Of a stretch of DNA of 33,359 nucleotides, positions 1 through 11,590 are shown one piece after another. The DNA is from CAYWNK01 sp964459495 (GTDB lineage Bacteria > Planctomycetota > UBA1135 > GCA-002686595), in assembly GCA_964459495.1 (NCBI GenBank), contig CAYWNK010000035.1, forward strand, positions 1-33,359, written 5' to 3'. The position numbers and the translations under genes were made by a program. The stretch's first letter is position 1; every line of letters begins with the position of its first letter. A model generated the notes under the pieces. It made no database searches and was not told the origin of the DNA. It was given only the letters and a program-made list of their open reading frames with translations.

Positions 1-2181
1 GGGCAAGGGGCTCTGGCCCTCGAACGCTCTCTCGAGCGTGCCGCAAGCCGCTGGGAGGCGTCCGGACTGGCTGTCCAGCGGATAGCGAGCCCGGGTGAAT
101 CGGTCCCCGGGGACCTGGCGAGGGTCATCGTAGGTGCCCCCGGCGAAGCCCCCTTGGCGCCCCTGCTCGAGGTGCTTGGGCTGGAGGATCGCGATTCCCG
201 GGTGGCGCTCCACGGCCGGATCGTCCCGCGCGCGGGTCTGCGGCTGGTGGCGACCTGGGAGGACCCGGACCGGCCTGGCTTGCCGTTGACCTTGGTGTGT
301 GCGGAAGACCCCACGGTTCAGGCCGCGCTGTTGGAGGGACTCCATCCCGGCTCGCGTCCTCATCTGTGGCTTTGGCACGGTCCCGAGCCCGTGCTCCAGG
401 TTGGCTTGAACCCGGCGGGCGAGCCGCGGCACGAGACCTTCCTCGACCTGACACCGGGCCGCATGCGCTGGCCAGAGAGCTACATCAGCCGCGGGGCGAA
501 CGGTCGGAAGGCGCGCTTTCACCGGGCGGTTGAGCGGGTACGGGTCGATGGGATTCGCGCGGCGTTGGACGCGGCGACCCCGCGCGCCGAGCGCTGGCTG
601 CCCGCCGATCTCCGCGCGGACGAATCCGAGGAGCCTGCCCTGCTTGTGGAGGCTTGGATGGACGACCTCGCGACGGTCGAGCAAGGCCTGGATGGATTCG
701 CGATCGCGCAGGTTGGGCGCCACGCGATCGAGGTGCGCGTGGATCCGAGCGGAGCATTGGCGGCCGAACGCGCAGCGGCCGCGGCGGCGACGCAGCGACT
801 GCTTGAGCGCCTGGGTCCTGCGGGGCTGGACTGGCTGCCCCAGGCCGCCGGGATCGAAGCTGCCGATGGCTACGGCGGCCATGCCCTGGAGCGCTGGCTG
901 CAGGATGGGCGAGGCTGGCCGGGCACGCTGGCCGAGCTAGTGGACGGGGCCGGGTCCAGCGCCTCGCCCCATGAACGCGACCCCGCCCGCGCCTTGCTCG
1001 TGCGGATCGCGATCGAGCAGGTCCCCGATCAACTGGTCCTCGCCTGGCAAGGGACCGCGCCGTTGGACTGGTCCGCGCTCGAAACCCGCTGGCGTGCGCG
1101 CATGCTTCCGCCGACTGGCGAGAGCTCGCCGCGCCGTGGCCTGCGCGTCAGTCTCGCCCCCCTGGGCGCCCTGGTCGAAACCCCGTTCGACACGCGGCTC
1201 GGAAGCCTAGGATCCTCGGCGACCGGGGCGGAGCTTGCTGGCTGGGCCGAGCGCGGGCTCGGGCGGGTGGCGCTCGTGCTGCACGTGGTGCCCCCTGGGC
1301 CGTCGACGAGGGGGCTGGCCCGTGGCGGCCGGCGGGACTGGGGGGTGATCGGCGGAGATGCGGCGGCGCTCTCTTGGCTGCTCCAGGCGCGGGCGCTTGG
1401 AATGGGCGCAACGGTGGTGGTCTCGGATCTCGTCGCTCCCTCCGGTTTGCCTGCTGGGGAACGGGTGATGGGAACGACAAGCGAGGTCAGCGCCTACTTC
1501 GAAGCTCGTCAAGCGGCCGTTGCGCACGCAGCGTGTCTGGCGCGGATGGCGGACGCCGAGGTGCTGTGTCTGGCGCAGGGGCAGCCCGAGAGCCTGCTCA
1601 CCGAGCGTGATCCGGCGACGGGCGCGGGTGCCTCGGACGCGATCCTGAGCGCCCGGCGGCTCGGGTGGGAGCGATCGATCGAAACGGCGGAGGCCCTGTT
1701 TTCCGGTGCCCTGACGGTGGCGCGTAGCGGGCAGGCGGTGACGCCCCAGTTTGGTCCAGGGGCAGGGCTCGACGTGTACGCCGTCAGCATGGCTGGCGAC
1801 CTTACGATCGCCGCGGAGCGAGTGCCTGCGGCGGGGGTCCTGCTGCCCAAGCGGGCGGTCCTTCATCTGCAGCGTGCGGCCGAGCGGGCGCAGGTCCAGG
1901 GGCAGCCCTGGATGGTGCTGCCCCTGGACGTGCCGGTATCCAGCCTGGCGGCTCGCGGGCGTCAGCTGCACGCGGGTCCCGCCGATCCCCACGAGGCCCG
2001 CCGCGTCCTTGGCGCCTGGGCGCGCGCTCTCGTTTTGGAGCAGGCCGAGGACCGTGGGCCGGTAGCGGTCTTCCTACGGGAGGGCGTGATCAGCGCCCTG
2101 GAGGGGCAGGAGGCCCTGGGCGACAACCCCCTGAGGAGTCTCGTGGAGCTTCTGGGCGGGTCCGCAGCTGGTTCTTACTAG
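1..2181 (+). CDS. Large unrecognised protein, 5' partial; possible degenerate TIM-barrel glycosidase
   Basis: The frame is open from the first base to a TAG at 2179-2181, giving 726 residues with no start that must be used; TTG at 154 is possible, but the codons before it read as normal protein, so the gene probably begins outside the window. I do not recognise a named family with certainty. The last 330 residues look like half of a TIM barrel: a strand VALVLHVVPP, then a helix and a strand GMGATVVVSDLVAP, the segment GERVMGTTSEVSAYFEARQ, a strand EVLCLAQGQPES, and GLDVYAVSMAGDL near 1765-1800. The order recalls GH113-like glycosidase barrels, where the middle strand carries the acid/base Glu (GTE); that Glu is not visible here. 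The N-terminal 400 residues show no motif I can name. A 61-base gap separates it from the next gene, on the same strand. Confidence 0.75.
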   Translation, partial: GQGALALERSLERAASRWEASGLAVQRIASPGESVPGDLARVIVGAPGEAPLAPLLEVLGLEDRDSRVALHGRIVPRAGLRLVATWEDPDRPGLPLTLVCAEDPTVQAALLEGLHPGSRPHLWLWHGPEPVLQVGLNPAGEPRHETFLDLTPGRMRWPESYISRGANGRKARFHRAVERVRVDGIRAALDAATPRAERWLPADLRADESEEPALLVEAWMDDLATVEQGLDGFAIAQVGRHAIEVRVDPSGALAAERAAAAAATQRLLERLGPAGLDWLPQAAGIEAADGYGGHALERWLQDGRGWPGTLAELVDGAGSSASPHERDPARALLVRIAIEQVPDQLVLAWQGTAPLDWSALETRWRARMLPPTGESSPRRGLRVSLAPLGALVETPFDTRLGSLGSSATGAELAGWAERGLGRVALVLHVVPPGPSTRGLARGGRRDWGVIGGDAAALSWLLQARALGMGATVVVSDLVAPSGLPAGERVMGTTSEVSAYFEARQAAVAHAACLARMADAEVLCLAQGQPESLLTERDPATGAGASDAILSARRLGWERSIETAEALFSGALTVARSGQAVTPQFGPGAGLDVYAVSMAGDLTIAAERVPAAGVLLPKRAVLHLQRAAERAQVQGQPWMVLPLDVPVSSLAARGRQLHAGPADPHEARRVLGAWARALVLEQAEDRGPVAVFLREGVISALEGQEALGDNPLRSLVELLGGSAAGSY

Positions 2182-2242
2182 GTTCCCTTCAGGTCGCTTT
2201 GATCCACCGACGAAGCAACAGGAGCCTGATCCTCTCGAACCC

Positions 2243-3061
2243 ATGTCTGAACAACGAAACGCTAAGCAGCTCGAGGCCTTGAAAGAGGTCCATGCGCGCT
2301 TGGAACAACAAATCAAGCGTTTCGGTGCCAACGAACGTTGGCGCCGCAGCTGGGATCGATCCAAGGAACTCTGTGCCGAGGCCAAGCGGGCGACCCAGTA
2401 CATGGAGCTGGCCCTGACCGCCCTCGAGGAAGGACAGAGCGAAGTCGGGCCGGCGCGCTCGAGCTGGTTCACACGCAGTGTTCAGAATCTGGCCAAGCAC
2501 CTGACGACGGCGTCTTCGAGCGATGAGCCCGAGGAAACCGTCAACTTGGAGGATCTGACCGCTAGCTCCGAGGGGTTCTCGGGGGACTGCAAGGTCATGG
2601 ACCTGCCGGACTTGATCGGCATGCTCCGGGCCCAGGCGAAGACCGGTCAGCTGGTCCTTTCCAACGAGGCGGAGAAGGTGCACCTGCACTTCCAGAATGG
2701 GGACCTTGTACACGCCTACAGCGAGAACACGCCGGCCGATCTGCGGCTGGGCGAAATCCTCGTGGGCATGGGAAGTCTGACCGCAGAACGCCTGCAGTCG
2801 CTGCTGTTCTGTCACCAGAGCTCGCCGAAGATGCTCGGGGCGATCCTGCTTGAGGGCTCGCTCGTCGACGCGGACGACCTGCAAAAGGCCCTCATGGTGC
2901 AGATCCAGGGCCTGTTCGATCGCCTCTTCGCTTTCCGCGAGGGAACGGCGTTCCGCTTTGAGCCTAGGCTGCCGAACATGCCCGAGAACCGGGCACGCCT
3001 CAACGTGCTGGCGCTCTTGCTCGAGAGCGCGCGCAAGCACGACGAGCGGGAAGCAGGCTAG
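2243..3061 (+). CDS. Coiled-coil protein with DUF4388 domain
   Basis: The 272-residue soluble protein starts with a helical, charged region (residues about 1-65) likely to form a coiled coil. A linker follows, and then a DUF4388 (PATAN-like) domain at about 112-190, recognised from the segments DLIGMLRAQAKTGQLVLS, HLHFQNGDLVHAYS and LRLGEILVGMGSLTAERLQ. The C-terminal 80 residues (SSPKMLGAILLEGSLVDADD onward) resemble the helical extension often following this domain. DUF4388 proteins are common in Myxococcota, Planctomycetota and Deinococcota and are linked to signalling or gliding, but their biochemical role is unsettled. ATG 2243 is the first good start. An AGGAG lies about 19 bases upstream, too far for a normal Shine-Dalgarno site. 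A hairpin at 3096-3115 follows the stop. Confidence 0.85.
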   Translation: MSEQRNAKQLEALKEVHARLEQQIKRFGANERWRRSWDRSKELCAEAKRATQYMELALTALEEGQSEVGPARSSWFTRSVQNLAKHLTTASSSDEPEETVNLEDLTASSEGFSGDCKVMDLPDLIGMLRAQAKTGQLVLSNEAEKVHLHFQNGDLVHAYSENTPADLRLGEILVGMGSLTAERLQSLLFCHQSSPKMLGAILLEGSLVDADDLQKALMVQIQGLFDRLFAFREGTAFRFEPRLPNMPENRARLNVLALLLESARKHDEREAG

Positions 3062-3095
3062 CCCGCAGCGCCAGTCGGGACCCCAGCTCCGGGGC

Positions 3096-3115
3096 CGCAC
3101 GATCCCAATCGTGCG
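3096..3115 (+). terminator. Hairpin after the DUF4388 gene
   Basis: A perfect 8-bp stem CGCACGAT / ATCGTGCG with a 4-base loop (CCCA) is followed by ATTTG. It sits 35 bases after the stop of the DUF4388 gene and about 40 bases before the promoter-like hexamer of the next gene. The U-tract is short, so an intrinsic terminator is plausible but not certain. Confidence 0.5.
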
Positions 3116-3154
3116 ATTTGCCCCTCAGGCAGCGTGTCCGCAGCGGCTCCGTCG

Positions 3155-3160
3155 TATGGT
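3155..3160 (+). promoter_or_regulatory. -10-like hexamer of the EEP gene (leaderless start)
   Basis: TATGGT ends 8 bases before GTG 3169. With the usual 6-8 bases between a -10 box and the transcription start, the mRNA would begin at or next to the start codon. No convincing -35 box is seen 16-18 bases upstream. The same arrangement recurs at four other genes in this window. Confidence 0.45.
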
Positions 3161-3168
3161 CTTGCGCC

Positions 3169-4209
3169 GTGACGGACACCAAGCCTGCCAAGGCCGGAAA
3201 GGCCCGTGCCCTCGTATGCGCCGCGATCAGCGCAGGCGCCGCATTGGGCGCCGCTGTGCTGGTGGCGGGGCAGCTCGCGCCGGGCAGCTACTTCGGCGGC
3301 CGGACCGTCGACCTGCGCCACCTGCTTGGACTCGGTCTGGTGACCTGCGGAGCACTCTTCGCCTTTCTTCGCGCTCCCTGGCGCAGCGGTCTGGCGATCT
3401 CGCTTGGGGTTTTCGCCTGCGCCCCCGGGTGGTTCCTGGCGGTGGCATCGCCCAGGCCTGCGGCTGCGATCCCTGGGGCGACCAAGGTGCCGGACCTGCG
3501 CATCGGCAGCGCCAACCTGCTCTTCGGAATCGCCCACCCCGATCCGTTGGGGGAGTGGATCGACTCCGAGGATCTCGATGTTCTCGCCCTGCAGGAGGTG
3601 CTCGACTCGGATCGATCGAAGCTGAACTGGCCCAAGATCCTGCGCACCTGGGAGAAGCGCTTTCCCCACCAGTGGGTGATCGAGCACGACTTCTTCGGGA
3701 TGGCCTTGCTGTCGCGGATTCCCTTTGAGCGGATCTCGAGCGCTGCGCTGGACGCCCCGGATTCGCTGGAGCACGGAAGGCCCATGCGGCTGGACGCGCG
3801 CCTGGACTGGGGGGGCGGGACGCGCGTAGTCGTGGTCCATCCACCGCGGCCCGGCAAGGACTGGCGCATGCCGGAGCGGGAGCGCTTCTTCGCAGAATTG
3901 GGCGCGGACCTGGCGGCGGATCCGGATGGGCTGGCCATGGGCGAGCCGCTCATCGTGCTCGGCGACTTCAACGCTACGGGCGCGTCGCCCCTGTTTCGTT
4001 CGCTCCTCGGGCGAGTCGGACTGGCGGACTCCCGGTTGGGCTTCGGGCGCCAGCCGAGCTGGACCCACGACCACCTGCCCGACTGGTTCGGGCTGCGGCT
4101 GCTGTGCCTGGACCACATCCTGCTGCGCGGACCGGCAGCGATCGAGCGCGCGGTGGGCCCGGCGATTCGCTCCGACCACGCGCCGGTCCACGCGGTGCTG
4201 ACGTGGTGA
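3169..4209 (+). CDS. Membrane-anchored endonuclease/exonuclease/phosphatase family protein
   Basis: With GTG 3169 as start the product has 346 residues. The N-terminal 100 residues contain about three hydrophobic segments (around ALVCAAISAGAALGAAVLVA, LLGLGLVTCGALFAFL and GLAISLGVFACAPGWFLAVA), followed by an EEP hydrolase domain. Family motifs are in order: RIGSANLL (Asn), LALQEV (metal-binding Glu), LGDFNATG (DxN) and RSDHAPVHAVL (Asp-His). Such membrane-topped EEP proteins, often annotated as vancomycin-resistance-like VanX-neighbour or Mg-dependent nuclease/phosphodiesterase, cleave phosphodiester or phosphate-ester bonds; the substrate cannot be read from the sequence. A TTG at 3118 is in frame but lies directly after the hairpin. 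The GTG is preferred because TATGGT stands 8 bases before it. Confidence 0.85.
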   Translation: MTDTKPAKAGKARALVCAAISAGAALGAAVLVAGQLAPGSYFGGRTVDLRHLLGLGLVTCGALFAFLRAPWRSGLAISLGVFACAPGWFLAVASPRPAAAIPGATKVPDLRIGSANLLFGIAHPDPLGEWIDSEDLDVLALQEVLDSDRSKLNWPKILRTWEKRFPHQWVIEHDFFGMALLSRIPFERISSAALDAPDSLEHGRPMRLDARLDWGGGTRVVVVHPPRPGKDWRMPERERFFAELGADLAADPDGLAMGEPLIVLGDFNATGASPLFRSLLGRVGLADSRLGFGRQPSWTHDHLPDWFGLRLLCLDHILLRGPAAIERAVGPAIRSDHAPVHAVLTW

Positions 4210-4211
4210 GA

Positions 4212-4233
4212 GCGGTGGCCTGAATTCCGCCGC
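4212..4233 (+). terminator. Weak hairpin after the EEP gene
   Basis: GCGGTGG and CCGCCGC can form a 7-bp stem with one G-U pair around an 8-base loop, two bases after the EEP stop codon. There is no U-tract, so this is only a possible terminator. Confidence 0.25.
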
Positions 4234-4312
4234 CGTAGCGCCAACACCTGCCGGTTTTCGTAGGGCTTGGCTTGTTTCGGAGAGCAGGCGAGTAGGGGCC
4301 CCATGGGGCTGC

Positions 4313-4318
4313 TAGATT
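4313..4318 (+). promoter_or_regulatory. -10-like hexamer of recG (leaderless start)
   Basis: TAGATT ends 7 bases before GTG 4326. The spacing places the likely transcription start on the start codon. A -35 element is not evident. Compare the hexamers at 3155, 21944, 27613 and 27661. Confidence 0.45.
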
Positions 4319-4325
4319 GCTTCCA

Positions 4326-6368
<2,043 letters not shown>

Positions 6369-6434
6369 GCCTGCCGGGGCCGCCGGGTTCCCCGCGAAAT
6401 TCCGCCCCACCCGGGCTGGAGCCCAATCAACCAG

Positions 6435-6440
6435 TATCCT
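6435..6440 (+). promoter_or_regulatory. Possible -10 hexamer upstream of the HEAT-repeat gene
   Basis: TATCCT, identical to the hexamer before the gene at 21936, lies 62 bases before ATG 6503. Transcription from here would give a leader of about 55 bases. No clear -35 element is present. Confidence 0.3.
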
Positions 6441-6502
6441 CCAGGGCTTGCCCGGGTAGGCCGCGAACGAAGCCGCCCGCCCTTCCCCCCTCGCCCTCCG
6501 CA

Positions 6503-9500
6503 ATGCTGCGATTCCTCTTCGGTGCCCTCACCTTCCTGCTGCTGGTTTCCAGCGCCCAGGCCCAGCTCGATCTGCCTAAGGCGGGGGGGCGCAAGCCGAG
6601 CGCGACCAAGCCCGCCGATCGGCCGAAGGGCGGTGCGCGGCCCCGCGGCAACACGGCACCCTTCATGGAGTGCACGGTTTGCTACGAGCGGAACTACACC
6701 ACCCCCTTCGACCCGGCAGCCAAGAACGGGATGCAGAAGGCCTGGTGCGTGGTTTGTCAGACGCCGCGGCTGCACAAGCACTCCGGCGCCGCTAGCGGTG
6801 GGGTCGGTCTGGACCTGCCCTCCCCTGGTGCGCGACGACCAGGGTCCACCGGCGGGGGAGATGCCCGCGGAGCTGGCGCTGAGCCCGGGACAGCCCCTGC
6901 ACCGGCCGAAGCCCCGGCCCCGGTTGCGGCGGGCGGGGTTGACCTCGGTCTCCTGCGCGCTGGCCAGTCGATCCTGGATCGGATCTCCCAGGTGAAGCGC
7001 ATGGATAGCTCCGAAGTCCTGCACGCACCCGATGAGCTGCTGGCCCTCGGTCAGGGCGGTTTGGCCCCTGCGCGGATGGCGCTGGCCAGCGACCACGGTC
7101 CGACGATGATTGTCGCCCTGCGCACCCTGCTGCGCGGGGGCGAGGGCGAGGATGCCGATCAGGTGGTGCAGCGCATCAAAGCGCGCATGCCCAACCGCGT
7201 TGCGGGCGCGGCCCTCGATGAGCTGGTGGCCCGCGACCCCGTGCGCGCCAGCCCCGAGCTGCTCTGCAGGCTGCTGGCCCATCCCCAGGTGCCCGTGCGG
7301 AGCGCGGCCGCCCGCGCTCTGGAGCAGAAAACCGGTGGCCCCCAGCCCGAGTGGCTCGAGCTGCTGCGCCCGGCCCTCGATGCGTCGAGCGGTGACGCCC
7401 GCCTGAGGGCGCTCGAATTCGTCGCCCAGATCGAGGGGGCCGCCGCCCTGGAGACGCTCATCGATCACATGGACGATCCGCGCGGCAAGGTGGTCGCCTT
7501 CGTGGCGCGCGCACTGGCTCGCTCGGAATCGGAAGAGGTGACCCCCGCCTTGATGTCGGCTGCCTTTGGGGACGGTTGGGTGCTGCGCACCAACGCCTGC
7601 GCCGTGCTGGCGCTGATCGAGCGCGAGGACCGCAACGTGGAGCCGATCCTGACCGGCGATCACACCGAAGCGCTGCTGCGTGGCATGGATTCGAGCGATC
7701 CCTTTGTTGCCGGCGTCAGCGCCGCGGCGCTCTCCGGGATCGGCTTCCGCACGCGGGCCGAGCGCGTTCCCCAGTGGATGCGCACCGGCGTGCCCGCCGA
7801 GCTGGTCTCGGTCGTGGCGGGGCTGCAGTTCTTTGAAGACCATGAGGCAATCCAGCCCATCGCCCAGCGCCGGCTGCAGCAGATTTCCGGCCAGAGCCTG
7901 GGCGCGGACGGACCCGCCTGGGCCCAGTGGTGGGTCGAACGCGGCGCCGCGTTCCAGCCGGCCCGTGCGATCCTCGACGTCGGCCCCCAGGACGCCGCCC
8001 GGGTGCGAGTGAGCTGGGCAGACGCGGCCACCGGCGTGAGCTTCGAGCTCCTGGGCGACGGCTTGCTGGCGGCAAGTACGGCGAATGCAGCGGCGAGCGA
8101 GACCCTGTACCTCGACGCTGGCCAGTCCACCGAGCTGTTCCTGCGGCTGCAGGAAGAGGGCGTGTTTGGGGCCACCCGCCTGCCGGGTCCGCGCGGCAAT
8201 CGCGTCGGGCGTGGGCGCTCGCTGGAGGTCAGCATCGACAGCGCGAGCAAGTCCTTCCGTTACGGCACCGGCGCGGGAGACGCCTGGTTTGAACGCCTCG
8301 CCGACACCCTCAGCAGCCTGCGGACCCGCAACCGCTGGCAGCGCTATCCCCATCCCGAGCGGCATCGCAATCAGGTGCAGCTCGTGCGCGACGCGGGTCC
8401 CTGGTGGGCCCAGGCGCGCGGTGAGAAGGAGCGGGCCCGGGCCCTGGCGGACCTCGTGCTGGATTGGCTTGCGGCGGCGGAGCTCGAGGAGCGGCAGGGG
8501 GGCCTCGAGGAACTGCTGTCGCTGTACAGCGATCCGAAGCTGAACGTGGCGTCGGAGGGCGACTTTGGGCGACTTGTGGCGCGATTGCGTGAAGAGAAGT
8601 TCTTCGCCGATCGTGCGGAGCGCCTGGTCGATCTGGCTCTGATTTCGGTGGGCCTAGGCGAGGAGGAGGCACCCGTTCCTGCGACCAGCGCCGAGCTGGC
8701 GCTGGGCCATGAGCTCATCGCGACCTTGTACGAACGTTTTGAGGTGGATGGTGCCGGCGCGATCCGCAGGGTGCTCAAGCGCCTCGGGCACGCCGCCGTG
8801 CTGGAGGCCGCGGAAGATTCACGGCCGCTGCTGCGCGGTCTGGCAGCTGAGATCCTGGCTGACGATCCCCGTGGCGATGACGTGGCGGCCCTTGAAAAAC
8901 TGCTGGACGACGCGAACCCCGGTGTCGAGGTTCAGGCCGTCGCCGCGGCGGGGGCGGGCGGAGTGACGGCGCTGCTGCCCAAGCTGATCCTGCGCGCCGA
9001 GCGGGGCGAACCGGACGTGCGTCGTGCAGCGCTGCAGTCGATCGGCAAGCTCGGGGGCGTGGACGCTCGCGAGGTGCTCCTGACGACCCTGACCGAATCC
9101 GGCGGTGCCTTCCGCACCGAAGCTGCGCTGGGTTTGGCGGAGCTGGGCGATCCGCGCGTGGCGAGCGTGCTGGTGGGTCTGTTGCGCGAAGGGCGCAACT
9201 CCGACACCTGGCTGGCCGCGCGCACGGGGCTCTTGGATTTGGGCGTCGCCGCCCACGATGAGCTCTATAGCGCCCTGCGTTCCGCCGACGACGACGTCCG
9301 CCGAGAGGCCGCGCTGCTGCTCGCGCGTCAGATGGTACCGGCGGCGGGTAGCGCCCTGCTGCGGCTCGTGACCGAGGACCCCGGCGACCAACTGGCGCTC
9401 GGGGAGCTGACCATCCTGTCCTGCGTGGACTTCCGCGCTTCGTCCAACCCCGCCCGGGACTGGTGGCGTTGGTGGGATGGCGTGACGCACGATGAAGCCT

Positions 9501-9778
9501 TGCCCTGGTTCCTGGCTGCGGCCGAGATCCGTAGCCTGCCCGCGCCCCAGCCGGTGGAAGAGCACTTTGGGGCCGAGCTCTCGCGCGACGCGTGGCTCTT
9601 TCTCGCCGAGGTGCTGCGGCGCCCGGAGCCGTGGCTCGCCGAGCGGGCCCGCCGCGAGATCGAGCATCGGGGCGCAGGCAGGATCGGCGAGATCGGCGAG
9701 CTGCCCGCGGATCCCGAAGAGCGCGAGGCCTGGATCCAGGATCTTGTGAACCGTCTTCTGGAAGGCGGCGGCAAGTAG
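6503..9778 (+). CDS. Secreted HEAT-repeat protein with zinc-ribbon-like N-terminus
   Basis: This 1091-residue protein opens with a clear signal peptide (hydrophobic run FLFGALTFLLLVSSAQA, residues 4-20). Residues 57-93 hold C57xxC60, C82xxC85 and H91xH93, a zinc-ribbon-like pattern, followed by a Gly/Ala/Pro-rich linker. Two blocks of HEAT-like helical repeats follow, about residues 190-480 and 740-960, with repeated phrases such as VRSAAARALEQKTG, DVRRAALQSIGKLGG and RTEAALGLAELGDPRVASVL. The section between them (about 490-700) is mixed alpha/beta and unrecognised. HEAT arrays are protein-binding scaffolds; an exported one suggests an envelope or periplasmic adaptor, which is inference. The lytic transglycosylase gene begins 32 bases downstream, so the two may be co-transcribed. 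Confidence 0.85.
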   Translation: MLRFLFGALTFLLLVSSAQAQLDLPKAGGRKPSATKPADRPKGGARPRGNTAPFMECTVCYERNYTTPFDPAAKNGMQKAWCVVCQTPRLHKHSGAASGGVGLDLPSPGARRPGSTGGGDARGAGAEPGTAPAPAEAPAPVAAGGVDLGLLRAGQSILDRISQVKRMDSSEVLHAPDELLALGQGGLAPARMALASDHGPTMIVALRTLLRGGEGEDADQVVQRIKARMPNRVAGAALDELVARDPVRASPELLCRLLAHPQVPVRSAAARALEQKTGGPQPEWLELLRPALDASSGDARLRALEFVAQIEGAAALETLIDHMDDPRGKVVAFVARALARSESEEVTPALMSAAFGDGWVLRTNACAVLALIEREDRNVEPILTGDHTEALLRGMDSSDPFVAGVSAAALSGIGFRTRAERVPQWMRTGVPAELVSVVAGLQFFEDHEAIQPIAQRRLQQISGQSLGADGPAWAQWWVERGAAFQPARAILDVGPQDAARVRVSWADAATGVSFELLGDGLLAASTANAAASETLYLDAGQSTELFLRLQEEGVFGATRLPGPRGNRVGRGRSLEVSIDSASKSFRYGTGAGDAWFERLADTLSSLRTRNRWQRYPHPERHRNQVQLVRDAGPWWAQARGEKERARALADLVLDWLAAAELEERQGGLEELLSLYSDPKLNVASEGDFGRLVARLREEKFFADRAERLVDLALISVGLGEEEAPVPATSAELALGHELIATLYERFEVDGAGAIRRVLKRLGHAAVLEAAEDSRPLLRGLAAEILADDPRGDDVAALEKLLDDANPGVEVQAVAAAGAGGVTALLPKLILRAERGEPDVRRAALQSIGKLGGVDAREVLLTTLTESGGAFRTEAALGLAELGDPRVASVLVGLLREGRNSDTWLAARTGLLDLGVAAHDELYSALRSADDDVRREAALLLARQMVPAAGSALLRLVTEDPGDQLALGELTILSCVDFRASSNPARDWWRWWDGVTHDEALPWFLAAAEIRSLPAPQPVEEHFGAELSRDAWLFLAEVLRRPEPWLAERARREIEHRGAGRIGEIGELPADPEEREAWIQDLVNRLLEGGGK

Positions 9779-9810
9779 CCGCGGCGAGCGTTGGCCTTGG
9801 AGATCGGGGG

Positions 9811-10467
9811 ATGGTGAGCGCAGTGCTCCGCTGGAGGTGGCCTGAGGGTCGCTGGGGTCGCGTCACGGCCCTGGGGATCGGGCTGCTGGTCGCCCTGGGG
9901 GCCGCAGGCCTCTGGCGGCGGGGGCCGGCGGCGCCGATCGTCGCCGCGGTGCAGGACGAGCTTGGCCTGCGCCTCGTCGAGGGGCACGCCGAGCTTCTGC
10001 GCGCCGCCGCCGAGGAGTCGGCGGTGGATGCGTTCCTGCTGGGTGGAATCATGTACTCCGAGAGCCGCGGGCGGGGGGGGCAGACCTCCAGCGCCGGCGC
10101 CATGGGGCTGATGCAGCTGGGTTTGCCGGCGGCGCAGGACGCGGCGAAGCGTTTGGGCCTGCCGCCCCCGGAGCGGGATGCGGTGCTGCACGACGATGCC
10201 TTGAACGTGCGCCTCGCCGGGAGCCACCTGGCCTGGCTGCTCGAGCACGCCGGGGACTGGGACCTTGAAGCCGTGCTCGTTTCCTACAACGCGGGACGGG
10301 CCAAGCTGATGCGCTGGAGCGACGAGCACGGGTCCTATGCGGCCTGGTGCCGTTCCGAGGAGGAGGCCGAAGCCGCCGGCCGACGGAGCACCGGGGCCCT
10401 GCACTACGCCCGCCAGACCCTGATGGCGGCCGAGAAGCTGCGGGAGCGGGGCGTGATCTCGCCTTGA
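9811..10467 (+). CDS. Membrane-anchored lytic transglycosylase (SLT fold)
   Basis: From ATG 9811 the product has 218 residues: one N-terminal membrane helix (about residues 18-35) and then a lysozyme-like transglycosylase domain. The catalytic Glu is E84 in MYSESRG. The following GAMGLMQL (about 96-103) and VSYNAGRAKLMRW are typical SLT family-1 motifs. Such enzymes cleave the MurNAc-GlcNAc bond of peptidoglycan to anhydro products on the outer face of the inner membrane. The ATG is preceded by GGGGG, and earlier in-frame starts lie inside the HEAT gene. It is located between the HEAT-repeat gene and the Bat operon, both envelope-related. Confidence 0.9.
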   Translation: MVSAVLRWRWPEGRWGRVTALGIGLLVALGAAGLWRRGPAAPIVAAVQDELGLRLVEGHAELLRAAAEESAVDAFLLGGIMYSESRGRGGQTSSAGAMGLMQLGLPAAQDAAKRLGLPPPERDAVLHDDALNVRLAGSHLAWLLEHAGDWDLEAVLVSYNAGRAKLMRWSDEHGSYAAWCRSEEEAEAAGRRSTGALHYARQTLMAAEKLRERGVISP

Positions 10468-10582
10468 TCCAGCACCCCGCCTCCTCTGTAAGTGGGTAGT
10501 AGTAGACCAGACTCGGACACGATTCGTGCCCAGCCTTGCGTTACCTTTGCCACCACTGAAGTCCTGCCCTGACTGTAGTTTT

Positions 10583-11578
<996 letters not shown>

Positions 11579-11590
11579 CCGGCGTTCCCC

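Noticed and set aside
6448..6459. A tiny leaderless open frame (TTG and three codons including stop) seven bases after TATCCT
   Set aside because: Too short to judge; the hexamer is better read as a possible promoter for the HEAT-repeat gene with a short leader.
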